Assembly (NCBI GenBank): GCA_947497585.1
Contig: CANMHG010000003.1
Location: forward strand, 186,001 to 250,000
Direction: 5' to 3'
Origin: an uncultured Bacillaceae bacterium
GTDB taxonomy: Bacteria > Bacillota > Bacilli > Bacillales > Bacillaceae_L
DNA length: 64,000 nucleotides
Program-made: the position numbers and the translations under genes
Shown: positions 1 to 9,085 of the stretch, piece after piece
How the letters are laid out: the number at the start of each line of letters is the position of its first letter
How positions within the stretch are numbered: the first letter of the stretch is position 1
The notes under the pieces: generated by a model
What the model was told of the DNA's origin: nothing
Databases searched by the model: none
The model's input: only the letters and a program-made list of their open reading frames with translations

Positions 1-1904
1 ATTTAACTGAAGCTAATAACTTCTTATCTCAAGTTTCTACAACTTTCAAAACTGTTTTAACTAATAAAACAGCAGCAGTCGCTGCGACTGTAACTCCTAT
101 GGTTACTAGTGTGACTGCAATCAACGCTAAGAAAATCGAAGTTAAATTTAATAAAGAAGTTTCTGAAACACAAGCAGAAACTCTAGCTAATTATACATTA
201 GTTGGTGTTACAGGGTTTGGGACTCCAACTCTACAAGCTGATGGTAAAACTGTTGTATTAACTTCAGCAACTGCTATTCCTAACGGTACTACTTTTGTTG
301 TTACTGTAGACGGAATTGCTACTAAAGCTGATGCGAACGTTAAAACTTCTAAATACACTCAAACATTAACGTTTAGCGACACTGTACGTCCATCACTATC
401 AAACGTTACTTACCCTAGACCGGGTGTTGCTGAATTAAACTTCAGTGAAGAATTAAGTACTGCTGGTAACGTAACAGTATACGATGGTTTAGTAGAATCA
501 ACAACAGTAACTAAATCATTATCTGGTGGAAAATTAACACTAGGAGCTTTAGCTTTAAATAAAGAGTACAGAGTTGTTATCACTGGTGCTGCCGACCAAT
601 CTGGTAACCTAATCGCTGCTCCAATCCAAGTTACAGTTAAGAGTGACGTTTCTGACACTGTAAAACCTGTAGTAAGTTCAATTTCTTCTCAAGGAATTGA
701 TACAGTAAAAGTTCAATTCTCAGAAGCAATTCAACAAGTTGGTGGAGTTTACGCTTCAATCGATGTAAATGGATCTTCTGCAACAGGCACATTAAGCCAA
801 ACTTTTGATGCTAAAACTAATACATTAACAGTTTCAGGTATTGCAGGAATTGCTAGTGGAACAGTTAAATCTATTACTGTTAAAGGTTTTACAGACTTAG
901 CTAACAACGCTGGTAATGCTGTTACTAAAGTTATTGCATTCTCTACAGCTGCTCCTGCTCTTCAATCTACACAAGTTGTTAAAGAAGGTACAAAAACATT
1001 TGCTGTCCTTACATTTGATAAAGCTGTAGCTGCAATTGATTCAACTTTTGCTGCTTCATATGTAACTTTTGACAGTATTTACAAAACTACTACTTTACCA
1101 GCAACTGTAGATACAGATAAGAAACAAGTTAAATTAGAAGTAACTGGTCAAGAAGCTGGTGCTTATACAGTGAACTTTGCTGCTGGTAAACTTAGCGATG
1201 GAGTAACTTCTAATTCTAACACAGTTCAAGTTAAATTTAATGTTGGAACTAGCACTGATACTTCAGTTCCTGAAGTTGCAACTGTATTCTTACCAGGAGA
1301 CACTTTACCTTCAGGATCAACAGTAGAGGCTGGAGCTGTTTATGTAAAATATGACAAGCCAATGGCTGCTTCTGCATTAAATGCAGATAACTACACAGTT
1401 GATGGTAGCACAGTGTTTACTAATCCAATATTTGTTGGAGACAAAACTTTAGTTAAATTAACTATTAAAGATTCAGTAATTACTGTATCTGGTGCACGTA
1501 ATTTTGCTATCAGCACTGCTGTTAAAGGTGAGAATAATGTAGCTCTTAAATATTATGCTGCTGTTAAATCGTTCAACGAGAATGTTAAGCCTGTATTAAC
1601 TTCAGCTTCATTAGTTGATGATATGACTATCGAATTATCATTCTCTGAATTATTAGGTACTACTGGATTCTCGACTGCTACTAATGACTTCGAAGTACAC
1701 GTTGGTGGAACTAAGAACGTTATTACAGCTGTAACAGATGGTACAGTTGGTGACAATAAAGTTCGTGTTACTTTAACAAACCGAGTTACTGCTGACCAAT
1801 TGTTAAACAGTGCAATTACTGTTAAAACACTTTCTACAGCAGATATTACTGACAAAGCTGGAAATACTCTAACAGCTAACACAACTCTTACTGTTGCTAA
1901 GTAA
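1..1904 (+). CDS. S-layer protein, C-terminal part (5' end outside window)
   Basis: The reading frame is open from the left edge (frame starting at base 3) to the TAA at 1902-1904, so this is the C-terminal ~634 residues of a larger protein. It is a chain of Ig-like units with recurring 'V.L.FSE.L' / 'VKF..A' strands and 'D.AGN' turns (for example near residues marked by SDTVKP and ITDKAGN). This is the pattern of the C-terminal Ig-like domains of SbsC-type S-layer proteins. Composition is rich in Thr, Ala, Val and Lys with no Cys, typical of S-layers. The N-terminal anchor is not visible; given the four SbsC-like modules nearby I infer one here. It would be exported and form the surface lattice. 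A strong terminator follows directly. Confidence 0.8.
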   Translation, partial: LTEANNFLSQVSTTFKTVLTNKTAAVAATVTPMVTSVTAINAKKIEVKFNKEVSETQAETLANYTLVGVTGFGTPTLQADGKTVVLTSATAIPNGTTFVVTVDGIATKADANVKTSKYTQTLTFSDTVRPSLSNVTYPRPGVAELNFSEELSTAGNVTVYDGLVESTTVTKSLSGGKLTLGALALNKEYRVVITGAADQSGNLIAAPIQVTVKSDVSDTVKPVVSSISSQGIDTVKVQFSEAIQQVGGVYASIDVNGSSATGTLSQTFDAKTNTLTVSGIAGIASGTVKSITVKGFTDLANNAGNAVTKVIAFSTAAPALQSTQVVKEGTKTFAVLTFDKAVAAIDSTFAASYVTFDSIYKTTTLPATVDTDKKQVKLEVTGQEAGAYTVNFAAGKLSDGVTSNSNTVQVKFNVGTSTDTSVPEVATVFLPGDTLPSGSTVEAGAVYVKYDKPMAASALNADNYTVDGSTVFTNPIFVGDKTLVKLTIKDSVITVSGARNFAISTAVKGENNVALKYYAAVKSFNENVKPVLTSASLVDDMTIELSFSELLGTTGFSTATNDFEVHVGGTKNVITAVTDGTVGDNKVRVTLTNRVTADQLLNSAITVKTLSTADITDKAGNTLTANTTLTVAK

Positions 1905-1943
1905 TTCCAAATAAATAAATTAGGCTACGGTCTATATTTACAG

Positions 1944-1983
1944 AAAGAGCTATCACTATATTATAGTGATAGCTCTTTTTTAA
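1944..1983 (+). terminator. Rho-independent terminator of the S-layer gene
   Basis: A 17-bp arm (aagagctatcactata) is followed by its complement and a T run (1944-1960 / 1962-1978). It lies 40 bases after the stop codon. Confidence 0.9.
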
Positions 1984-2585
1984 AAAAATTCTTGCATCTG
2001 ATTAAAAAAAAGTTATAGACAATTAAAATATAAAAATTAAATTGTCTAGATTTTAAGAAAACATTAAAAAAGAATCAGCCATCAAACGATGACTGACTCT
2101 ATAAGTTAGGTAAGCACACAAGATATAAACCTTCAATTCATATACTAGTGTACAATTCTATTTTAAACTAAGATTGCTAGAAAGAATATGTGGAATTTAT
2201 GGTAAAAGTGGATATAAATAAACAAATTTAGAAAAAAACTGTGAAAAAGTGACCGATAGATTTTTTAAATAGAATTACTCTTCCTCAATCAGTTCTCCCC
2301 ACTACGTTTTTCTTTCACTATTACTATCCCGTTTTAATAAGAATTGTTAAAAGTAACCACTAAATTTGTAACCTTTTCTAAACTGTAACCTCAAAACAAG
2401 TGAGATTTTATTTAACTTTACACATAAGAGATATTACCTATAAATCTTTAGAATAAAGTGTAATTGTCAAGTAAATTATTTCTAATATTTACTAAAAACT
2501 TACAATTTATTACTAGTTAAATAAACCCTTCATATGGTATTATCTCATTTGTGAACTTACTATAGTAATAGGAGAGTAGATTAAA
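1984..2585. other. 600-bp AT-rich non-coding region
   Basis: No credible ORF is seen on either strand. It holds a minus-strand terminator hairpin (2066-2100) with no minus-strand gene feeding it. It also holds three copies of GTAACC at 2353, 2368 and 2385, spaced 15-17 bp. The right end should hold the promoter of the gene at 2586. A TATTAT at 2538-2543 is a possible -10, but no good -35 is seen. Confidence 0.6.
2066..2100 (-). terminator. Orphan minus-strand terminator hairpin
   Basis: Read on the minus strand, AGAGTCAGTCATC, a short GTTT loop and GATGGCTGATTCT pair at 11 of 13 positions and run into TTTTTT. There is no minus-strand ORF in the 480 bp that would be transcribed into it. Confidence 0.6.
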
Positions 2586-3671
2586 ATGAAAAAACAAATC
2601 CTTGTTTTATCTAGTATGTTATTTCTTTTTTCTATAGTATTCTTACCAGTTGATACAGCTGAAGCTGGTGTAACTACGGTTGAAAAGTTAGTAAAGCAAG
2701 CAGAAGCAAATGGAGTTAAACTGAAAAAGGAAATCTCAGTAGAATACACTAAAGAAGTAAAGATTCCTGATCAAAAGCTCTATAATGCTACTAAAGTTTC
2801 ATTACATAAGGCAATGGCAGAAGTGAGTAATCTGAGTGGATCTCAAAAGCAATCATATGAAAAACGTTTAAAGGACAATGTTGAGATTCACTACTTACGT
2901 GCACAAGCATATATTGATGCCATGGTTTCGGGTAATAAGATCGTAGCAAAAACAAAACAGTTTAATGCATTATATGCAGATAATCCGTTAGCGGATCAAA
3001 CAGAAGTTGCTTATCATGCGTTAACATCTGAGATCAGAAAACAAGCCAAACTGCCATACAGAGTATATGGTAAATCTACTCGAGATGCAATTCTTGTAAA
3101 ATATAAGGGTCCAGCAGAAAAAGCTAAAAATGACTCTGTGCTTGTTATTTCTGCAAAGATGACTTTAGACAAACTGATTAACCAAATTGAGACTAATGCA
3201 GATGAAGCACTAATTACTAAACAATTTGAGCTGCTTGACAGTTATTTAACTAAAATAACAGATGAACTTGTTGTTTCAGCAATTAACGATATATTATCAG
3301 AGTATTTTTTTACAGAAGAAGAAATGGCAGTTTTCGCATTAATTGAACGTAATGTAGATGTTTTTAATAAAGAAGACGTTGACGGATACATGGCTGACTT
3401 GGCTTCTGATTATCCAAATTTAGCACAGACTAAAGCAACAATTGAAGGAACCTTTGCTACGTATGATTTACTAGCTGAGTTATTTGAAATAGACATTCTC
3501 GAAATAACTGAAGATACTGCCTCGGTTCGCATTGTGCTACAGACTACTTCCTTAGTAGAATCAGATTTTAAAGACAATGTTGTTGAATTTGTTCAGGTAG
3601 TAAAGAAAGAAAATGGTAAATGGGTATTAACCGATCAAGTCGAGATTCTTGCAATTGACTATTTGGAATAA
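2586..3671 (+). CDS. Secreted protein with SbsC-like wall-binding module
   Basis: 361 aa. The signal peptide (MKKQ, hydrophobic core, cleavage near residue 27 after AEA) directs export. Residues ~28-215 are the helical module shared with the proteins at 11770, 15271 and 22464. Marker motifs are AYIDAM at ~106, YHALTSEIRKQA and RVYGKSTRDAI. It resembles the N-terminal secondary-cell-wall-polymer-binding part of S-layer protein SbsC (recalled, not searched). The C-terminal ~140 residues (FFTEEEMAVFALIERNVDVFNKED onward in part) resemble an NTF2-like or DUF4440-type fold by feel only. No catalytic residues are evident. Start ATG is preceded by ATAGGAGAG. It stands alone between terminators, so it is probably monocistronic. 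Confidence 0.7.
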   Translation: MKKQILVLSSMLFLFSIVFLPVDTAEAGVTTVEKLVKQAEANGVKLKKEISVEYTKEVKIPDQKLYNATKVSLHKAMAEVSNLSGSQKQSYEKRLKDNVEIHYLRAQAYIDAMVSGNKIVAKTKQFNALYADNPLADQTEVAYHALTSEIRKQAKLPYRVYGKSTRDAILVKYKGPAEKAKNDSVLVISAKMTLDKLINQIETNADEALITKQFELLDSYLTKITDELVVSAINDILSEYFFTEEEMAVFALIERNVDVFNKEDVDGYMADLASDYPNLAQTKATIEGTFATYDLLAELFEIDILEITEDTASVRIVLQTTSLVESDFKDNVVEFVQVVKKENGKWVLTDQVEILAIDYLE

Positions 3672-3676
3672 GTTAG

Positions 3677-3711
3677 AGAAGAACTTGCCAGTGGGTAAGT
3701 TCTTTCTTTTT
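3677..3711 (+). terminator. Rho-independent terminator
   Basis: AAGAACTT (3679-3686) pairs with AAGTTCTT (3697-3704), followed by tctttttgg. It lies just after the stop at 3671. Confidence 0.75.
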
Positions 3712-3781
3712 GGCCCTTTTTAACATAAAGTTTGTATGTTTTTTAAAGGAAATTCAAACCTTATGAGTAAGGAGGTTGAAC

Positions 3782-5515
3782 ATGTTCCTATCTCATAAAG
3801 TAACTGAATTAGAAGAAGAAACAATTGTTACCTTATATTTAGATCCTAAACTTACGGAATATGCTGATGAATTTTTAGATAAAAAAGAAGAGCAAAGTTT
3901 TAAATATAGTGTTTTTCAATATGTACAGACCCATTTACCATCGGTGAAAGCAACTGCAATCCGAATTATGGCCGGTTCTATTTTAGTAACGGTTATTCCA
4001 TTTTCCGCAGATAAAGTTTCAGCTAATGAACCAACTGCAACAGCTGTTAATGTTAACGCCGCAAATACATATATAGTCAAACCGGGGGATTCATTATATT
4101 TAATCGGTAAACAACTTGGTATTTCAGTTGACTCGTTAAAACAGGCAAACAACTTAACAAGCGACATAATCCATGAGGGACAAGTGTTAAAAGTACCAAC
4201 TGTTGACCAAAAATCATCTGACACTTCAGTTGTTCTCAAAGGACCTAAAGGAGAAATTGGTTATGTGAAAGTGGTTAAACGTATTAATCTATGGAAAAGG
4301 GATGTTAACGGTAAACTCGAATTTGTCCGAGTACTAAATCCAGGAGAACGGTATCGAGTTTATGGTGAAGACCAGAAGTATGGTGGACAATATGATGTAG
4401 GTGCCCGGCACTACATAACCAAAATGGCAGGCTACTTAGAGTTTGAGGGAGTAGCAAATACAATAGTGAAAGAACCAACTCAAACAAGTATGCCTACTCC
4501 TGATACTGATGTGAGAGGCCCACGTGGGGAAATTGGTCATATTCATATAAAAAAACGAATTAATCTTTGGAAGCGTGTCAATGGAAAGCTTGAATATGTT
4601 AGAGTGCTGAATCCAGGAGAGGTGTATCGGGTATACCGGATGGATGATCGTTTTGGTGGGCAGTTTGATGTTGGGAGCAATCACTTCATTACAAATATGA
4701 GTGGTTTTGTCGATTTTCGTCCATTAAAACAAGTTACTCAAGTTACTCAGGAAACAGTCGGAAGTTTTTACACAGTCCAAACAAATGATACTTTATCAGG
4801 AATTGCTTTAAAATTTAGAACAACTGTTCAGAAAATTAAAGAACTGAATGGTTTGACTACAGATGTTATTTACGTAGGGCAAAGGTTAAAGATGGAGGGA
4901 GATACAACTTCTCTTAGTAGTAAAACGTATATAACACATACAGTTAGCCAGGGAGACACGATTTGGGGATTGTCTGTTAAGTATGGAATCCCACAAAGTG
5001 AATTATTAAAGGATAACAACTTAACAACGCAGTCTGTCCTTCGAATCGGTCAACAGCTTCGTATCCCACAATATCAAATAGCCGTAAAAGAAACACCAAC
5101 CAGAAGTCACGGAGAGTATGTAGATTGGTGGACTGAGGCTCAGTATCTTTTTCCAATAGGAGCGATTGCAACCGTTACTGATTTTCAAACAGGTGTATCT
5201 TTTAAGGTGAAAAGAACAGTTGGTGCAAATCATGCGGATTGTGAGCCCTTAACTGCAGCTGATACCGAGATTGCAAAAGGGGTCTGGGGTGGTTTTAGCT
5301 GGAAAGAACGGGCTGTAATTGTAGAGGTAAACGGACGAAAATTAGCAGCTTCTATGAGCTTTATGCCGCATGATGTTCAATACATTACAGATAATAACTT
5401 TAACGGACATTTTGATATCCACTTTAATAACAGTACAAGGCACATTGATGGGAAAATTGATGTCGCACATCAAGAACAAATAAGAACAGCTGCAGGATCT
5501 GGAATGGTTCGTTAG
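3782..5515 (+). CDS. LysM wall-binding protein with two IN-LWKR/GGQY modules
   Basis: 577 aa. ATG at 3782 is chosen because AAGGAGG at 3769-3775 lies 6 nt upstream; an in-frame TTG at 3776 abuts that site. A ~50-residue charged head precedes a single hydrophobic segment (about 57-75, IRIMAGSILVTVIPFSADKV). LysM1 follows (about 92-137, YIVKPGDSLYLIGK). Two copies of a ~70-residue module follow at ~152-223 and ~245-312 (INLWKR ... RVLNPGE-YRVY ... GGQ-DVG). LysM2 and LysM3 come next (TVQTNDTLSGIA; THTVSQGDTIWGLS). The C-terminal domain of ~140 residues has SHGEYVDWW, HADCEPL and HFDIHF-NSTRH motifs. I have seen this tail in Bacillus LysM proteins but cannot assign a reaction. LysM implies peptidoglycan binding outside the membrane. 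Confidence 0.75.
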   Translation: MFLSHKVTELEEETIVTLYLDPKLTEYADEFLDKKEEQSFKYSVFQYVQTHLPSVKATAIRIMAGSILVTVIPFSADKVSANEPTATAVNVNAANTYIVKPGDSLYLIGKQLGISVDSLKQANNLTSDIIHEGQVLKVPTVDQKSSDTSVVLKGPKGEIGYVKVVKRINLWKRDVNGKLEFVRVLNPGERYRVYGEDQKYGGQYDVGARHYITKMAGYLEFEGVANTIVKEPTQTSMPTPDTDVRGPRGEIGHIHIKKRINLWKRVNGKLEYVRVLNPGEVYRVYRMDDRFGGQFDVGSNHFITNMSGFVDFRPLKQVTQVTQETVGSFYTVQTNDTLSGIALKFRTTVQKIKELNGLTTDVIYVGQRLKMEGDTTSLSSKTYITHTVSQGDTIWGLSVKYGIPQSELLKDNNLTTQSVLRIGQQLRIPQYQIAVKETPTRSHGEYVDWWTEAQYLFPIGAIATVTDFQTGVSFKVKRTVGANHADCEPLTAADTEIAKGVWGGFSWKERAVIVEVNGRKLAASMSFMPHDVQYITDNNFNGHFDIHFNNSTRHIDGKIDVAHQEQIRTAAGSGMVR

Positions 5516-5542
5516 TGTCAGACTATAGTCTGACACTTTTCT
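5514..5542 (+). terminator. Rho-independent terminator
   Basis: The perfect palindrome agtgtcagacta/tagtctgacact at 5514-5537 is followed by TTTTCTTTT. It begins inside the stop codon of the LysM gene. Confidence 0.9.
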
Positions 5543-5666
5543 TTTAGGTCAAAAGATGTTTTTTGAGGGAATTTGGTAAAAACTAGCGAAAAAGGTTTAA
5601 TATTGTCATATAATAATAGATAGAGAGACAGACAGAAGAAATTTTACATAAGGGAGAGGAAGCTTC

Positions 5667-8132
5667 ATGTGGAGAAAGATAGTCGTTAGTTTAATGATTG
5701 TAGGACTTTTAATTGGAACACCTACAATCTCCCAAGCGGCACATGTTAAAGGTGTTTATTGGGATGGACTGTTAATGGTTAAAGGACAAGTAGGAAAAGT
5801 TAAAGTCATTAAACCTATTAATCTATGGCAACGTGTTGGTGACAAATTAGTATTTTCAAGAATCTTAAAACCTGGTGAACAGTATCGTGTATATCGATAT
5901 GATAATAAATTTGGAGGACAATATGGTTTAGGTGGCGGTTATTACATAACCAATATGGCTGGGTTCATAGAATATAAGACTCCTTCAAAACGAAAGTTAG
6001 CTGAACTAGAGGCGTTATATCCTACAATGCCTGGGAAAGTGACATTATCAAATGGTGAAGTGACTTCTCAGATATCGAAAAAGGTTGCTCCAGGTGTGAC
6101 TGAAACATCATTAGCCGTGAATCATTCACGAGGTAAACAACAAATTCATGTGTTAGACTTTAATCCATCTATTCAAAATATGAGCATGCAAACTTCACTA
6201 GCTAGAGGACAGTTATTTGGCTTAGAAACCGTGACTAGTCAAGCAAAAAATAACAGTAGTACAGCACACACAGTTATTGGTGGGGTAAATGGGGACTATT
6301 TTGATAGCAATGGTACACCAATTGATTTAATGATGCAAAATGGCGAGATTTTGGCAACAAGTCGTACTCCATTAGATCAATTAGCTGTTTTTGGCGTGAG
6401 AGCGAATGGCTACGGAATCATTGGTAGTCCGGAAGTTTCCCTTAATGTTAGCATTAATGGACAAACCCCTTATAAAATAGATTCAATTAATCGGATCAGA
6501 AGTGCAAATCATTTGGTCGTGTACACACCTCATTTTTCAACTACAACTAGAACCAATCAACTTGGTACTGAGGTTATTTTAACCAATTTATCAGGTAGTA
6601 TTAGTGGTAATGGGAAATTAACAGGAACTGTAGCTGAAATTCAAATTGGTAAAGGTAGTGCGGTCCTTTCGAGTGGACAAGTCATTCTTTCTGGCCACCA
6701 TCTTGCTAGTGATTATTTAAAGACGGCAAAGCCTGGTGATCAAATTGAAATATCATCTTCTTTTACAGACCCGAAATGGCATGATGTGAAAGAAGCCATC
6801 GCTGGAAGATATAGACTTGTTAATAATGGTAATGTTGTAAGGTGGGATATAACAGGAGCTCATCCGAGAACTGCAATCGGTATTAAAAGGGATGGGAAAA
6901 TCTTCACACTTGTTGTGGACGGAAGAAGCACAACAAGTGTTGGGATGACATTATCTGAGCTTGCGGTGTTGATGAAAGATCTTGGAGCAGTTGATGCAAT
7001 GACGTTTGATGGTGGTGGATCATCAACTCTTGTTGCACGTCAAGCTGGTGAACAGAATGTGAGTGTCGTTAACAAACCTTCTGATGGCTTTGAGCGTTCT
7101 GTAGCAAATTCCTTACTTTTCATTAGTAAGTGGGCAGTTGGACCACTGCATGAATTAATTGTAAACCCTAGTGAAGTAACCCTATTTGCAGGTGCAACCT
7201 ATAATAATCTTAATCTATCAGTGAAAGGTGTAGATGTTGCGTATAATCCAGTTGCTCTAACAAATCCAGCAACAATTACATCTCCTGTATTTGCATCGGT
7301 AACAAATGGAACTTATAAAATAGTAAATACTCCAACAGAGGCTCAAATTACTGCAAAATCTGGTTCAATAACTAGTACAGCTAAAGTCAAAGTTGTGAAC
7401 ACACTAGAGAAAATTGATTTTAAACAACCAGATATTATGATAAATCAAAATGAAACAATTACATTAACGCCAAACGGAATAGTTGGAGGCAAAGTAATCG
7501 TAACTGACCCAACTATTTATACATGGAATGTTAGTAATAACATTGGAACAGTAAGTAAAGCGGGTGTCTTTACTGCTGGAGCAAAGGATGGTATTGGTAC
7601 GATTACAGCTACTGCTGGTGGCGTGACGTCTACTATTAATGTTACAGTTGGAGTCCCGGAAAATGTCGTATTGGCTGATTTTGAAAAAGGAATCGGTAAT
7701 TGGACGGCTTCTGGTGCACGCTATAACACTGCAACAATTGAATTAGCAACTGATCAAGTGAAGTTTGGTGTGAATTCATTAAAAGTAAACTATGACTTCA
7801 CAGGAACAACTGGAACTTCAGGTATTTATGCAGGTCCGTCTCAAGCAATTGCTATAAGTGGACAACCTAAGAAAATTGGAATGTGGGTATACGGTGATGG
7901 TCAGGGCCACTGGCTACGATCACAATTACGAGATAAAAATGGCCAAGAGGTTCATCTTGATTTTACAAAGAATCTAGATTGGGTTGGTTGGAAGTATGTA
8001 GAGGCAGTGATTCCTACAACTGTTGCTTACCCAGTAAGTTTGGAAATGCCAGTAAGATACATGGAAACAAACGACGCAAATAAAAACGCTGGTACAATTT
8101 ATATTGACCATATTCAAGCCATTTATAAATAA
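5667..8132 (+). CDS. Secreted phosphodiester glycosidase-family protein
   Basis: 821 aa. The signal peptide is residues ~1-25 (ends ISQAA). One IN-LWKR/GGQY module follows at ~38-105. The next ~380 residues match the phosphodiester glycosidase (NAGPA) family: GGVNGDYFD, HPRTAIGI, VVDGRS, FDGGGSSTL and a final RSVANSLLF. That family cleaves GlcNAc-1-phosphodiester bonds, and bacterial members act on wall phosphodiesters such as teichoic or exopolysaccharide substrates. Two Ig-like (Big-type) units follow. The last ~150 residues (VLADFEKGIGNWTASG onward) look like a jelly-roll carbohydrate-binding domain. RBS is AGGGAGAGGA before ATG. Terminators flank it on both sides, so it is its own unit. 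The substrate is unknown; the local wall polymer is an obvious candidate. Confidence 0.8.
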   Translation: MWRKIVVSLMIVGLLIGTPTISQAAHVKGVYWDGLLMVKGQVGKVKVIKPINLWQRVGDKLVFSRILKPGEQYRVYRYDNKFGGQYGLGGGYYITNMAGFIEYKTPSKRKLAELEALYPTMPGKVTLSNGEVTSQISKKVAPGVTETSLAVNHSRGKQQIHVLDFNPSIQNMSMQTSLARGQLFGLETVTSQAKNNSSTAHTVIGGVNGDYFDSNGTPIDLMMQNGEILATSRTPLDQLAVFGVRANGYGIIGSPEVSLNVSINGQTPYKIDSINRIRSANHLVVYTPHFSTTTRTNQLGTEVILTNLSGSISGNGKLTGTVAEIQIGKGSAVLSSGQVILSGHHLASDYLKTAKPGDQIEISSSFTDPKWHDVKEAIAGRYRLVNNGNVVRWDITGAHPRTAIGIKRDGKIFTLVVDGRSTTSVGMTLSELAVLMKDLGAVDAMTFDGGGSSTLVARQAGEQNVSVVNKPSDGFERSVANSLLFISKWAVGPLHELIVNPSEVTLFAGATYNNLNLSVKGVDVAYNPVALTNPATITSPVFASVTNGTYKIVNTPTEAQITAKSGSITSTAKVKVVNTLEKIDFKQPDIMINQNETITLTPNGIVGGKVIVTDPTIYTWNVSNNIGTVSKAGVFTAGAKDGIGTITATAGGVTSTINVTVGVPENVVLADFEKGIGNWTASGARYNTATIELATDQVKFGVNSLKVNYDFTGTTGTSGIYAGPSQAIAISGQPKKIGMWVYGDGQGHWLRSQLRDKNGQEVHLDFTKNLDWVGWKYVEAVIPTTVAYPVSLEMPVRYMETNDANKNAGTIYIDHIQAIYK

Positions 8133-8136
8133 ACAT

Positions 8137-8168
8137 TTAAGGGGCATTTATTTAAAGTGCCCCTTTTT
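8137..8168 (+). terminator. Rho-independent terminator
   Basis: AAGGGGCA (8139-8146) pairs with TGCCCCTT (8158-8165), then TTT. Confidence 0.9.
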
Positions 8169-8233
8169 GGCTTGATTTACTGACTTTTCTAAAAAATTTA
8201 CACTAGAATATTTGATTTGTAATAAAAGTTATG

Positions 8234-8261
8234 GTACGCTAAAAAATGCAGTACGCTAAAA
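8234..8261 (+). repeat. Direct repeat GTACGCTAAAA, two copies
   Basis: Identical 11-mers start at 8234 and 8251, 17 bp apart, in the 200-bp gap before the gene at 8374. They could be paired protein-binding sites or chance. Confidence 0.45.
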
Positions 8262-8373
8262 TTGACGAACTATGTAGATACCTGTATGCATATATAAGTA
8301 AGTGATATCTAATATTACATTAATATAGAATTTTAAAATTTCGAGCCTTGCCTTTTTTACTGGAGGGATGATC

Positions 8374-8790
8374 ATGTCTAAAAAAAATCAAAATACAAAA
8401 ATCAATGAAGTAACTAGTAATCTTAAGGAGAACCCTCCTACCATCATTGGAGGCTATAAAAGACAGGGATGGGCAGTAAAAGCACTTGAAAAAACGAGTA
8501 ATGCTGATTTAGAAATCGAAAAAGGTGGTTTAGTTACTGCAAAGGCGATATTAGAAGCAAAGGATGGCACTTTTTATCCTGCCTTTCTTACATTAAATAC
8601 AAAACAAAAAGGTCAAATTGTTGATGCGTTTTTCTTATCGGAAAACGACGACCAGTTTGATTTAATTCCATTACAGATTGCACAAGATTTTATCGGAAAA
8701 GATCCATCTGATTTAATGCCATTTAGATATAAGACACTTGAGAAAATTGAAGGTGACCAGTTCCAAGTAAACTGGCCTGATTTTTCATAG
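8374..8790 (+). CDS. Hypothetical protein, 138 aa
   Basis: I do not recognise this protein. Start ATG at 8374 gives 6 nt spacing from GGAGGG (8362-8367); the in-frame ATG at 8368 touches the SD. There is no signal peptide or membrane segment, so it is probably cytoplasmic. The N-terminus is Lys/Asn rich; the middle (TIIGGYKRQGWAVKALEK, then FYPAFLTLNTKQKGQ) looks like a small beta-rich fold. The strong SD and dedicated terminator at 8800 support expression. It sits alone between extracellular-protein genes and a NERD gene. Confidence 0.55.
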   Translation: MSKKNQNTKINEVTSNLKENPPTIIGGYKRQGWAVKALEKTSNADLEIEKGGLVTAKAILEAKDGTFYPAFLTLNTKQKGQIVDAFFLSENDDQFDLIPLQIAQDFIGKDPSDLMPFRYKTLEKIEGDQFQVNWPDFS

Positions 8791-8799
8791 TTGTGTGAC

Positions 8800-8828
8800 A
8801 GAGACGCTTTGGAAAGGGCGTCTTTTTG
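8800..8828 (+). terminator. Rho-independent terminator
   Basis: AGACGC (8802-8807) pairs with GCGTCT (8818-8823), then TTTT, right after the 138-aa ORF. Confidence 0.8.
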
Positions 8829-8888
8829 TGTGGAATTATTCATGAGGAGATGATCGTTGTGAATAAGTGTAAGGGTGGTATTTCGGTT

Positions 8889-8982
8889 AAGGCCGAAAAA
8901 AGATGAGTTAATGTCGATAAATAGATGGACGGGCCGAAAAAGAAGGAGAACAGGCCGATAAATCTGAGATGAGACCAAAAAA
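8889..8982 (+). repeat. Tandem 20-21 bp GGCCGA(A/T)AAA array, 5 units
   Basis: Units start near 8891, 8912, 8932, 8953 and 8973. Each has a GGCCGA(A/T)AAA core (variants GTCGATAAA and GACCAAAAA) followed by ~10 variable bases. The period is two helical turns. The same unit recurs in reverse orientation at 11612-11703. The 8829-9085 gap holds nothing else. Confidence 0.75.
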
Positions 8983-9085
8983 CACTCATTCACTATAACC
9001 CCATGATAAAAATTAGCCTCCATGAGCAGGATTTTCCCCTGAACTAATCGAATACAAACTAAAAATATAGAAAGGAAGTGTACTT

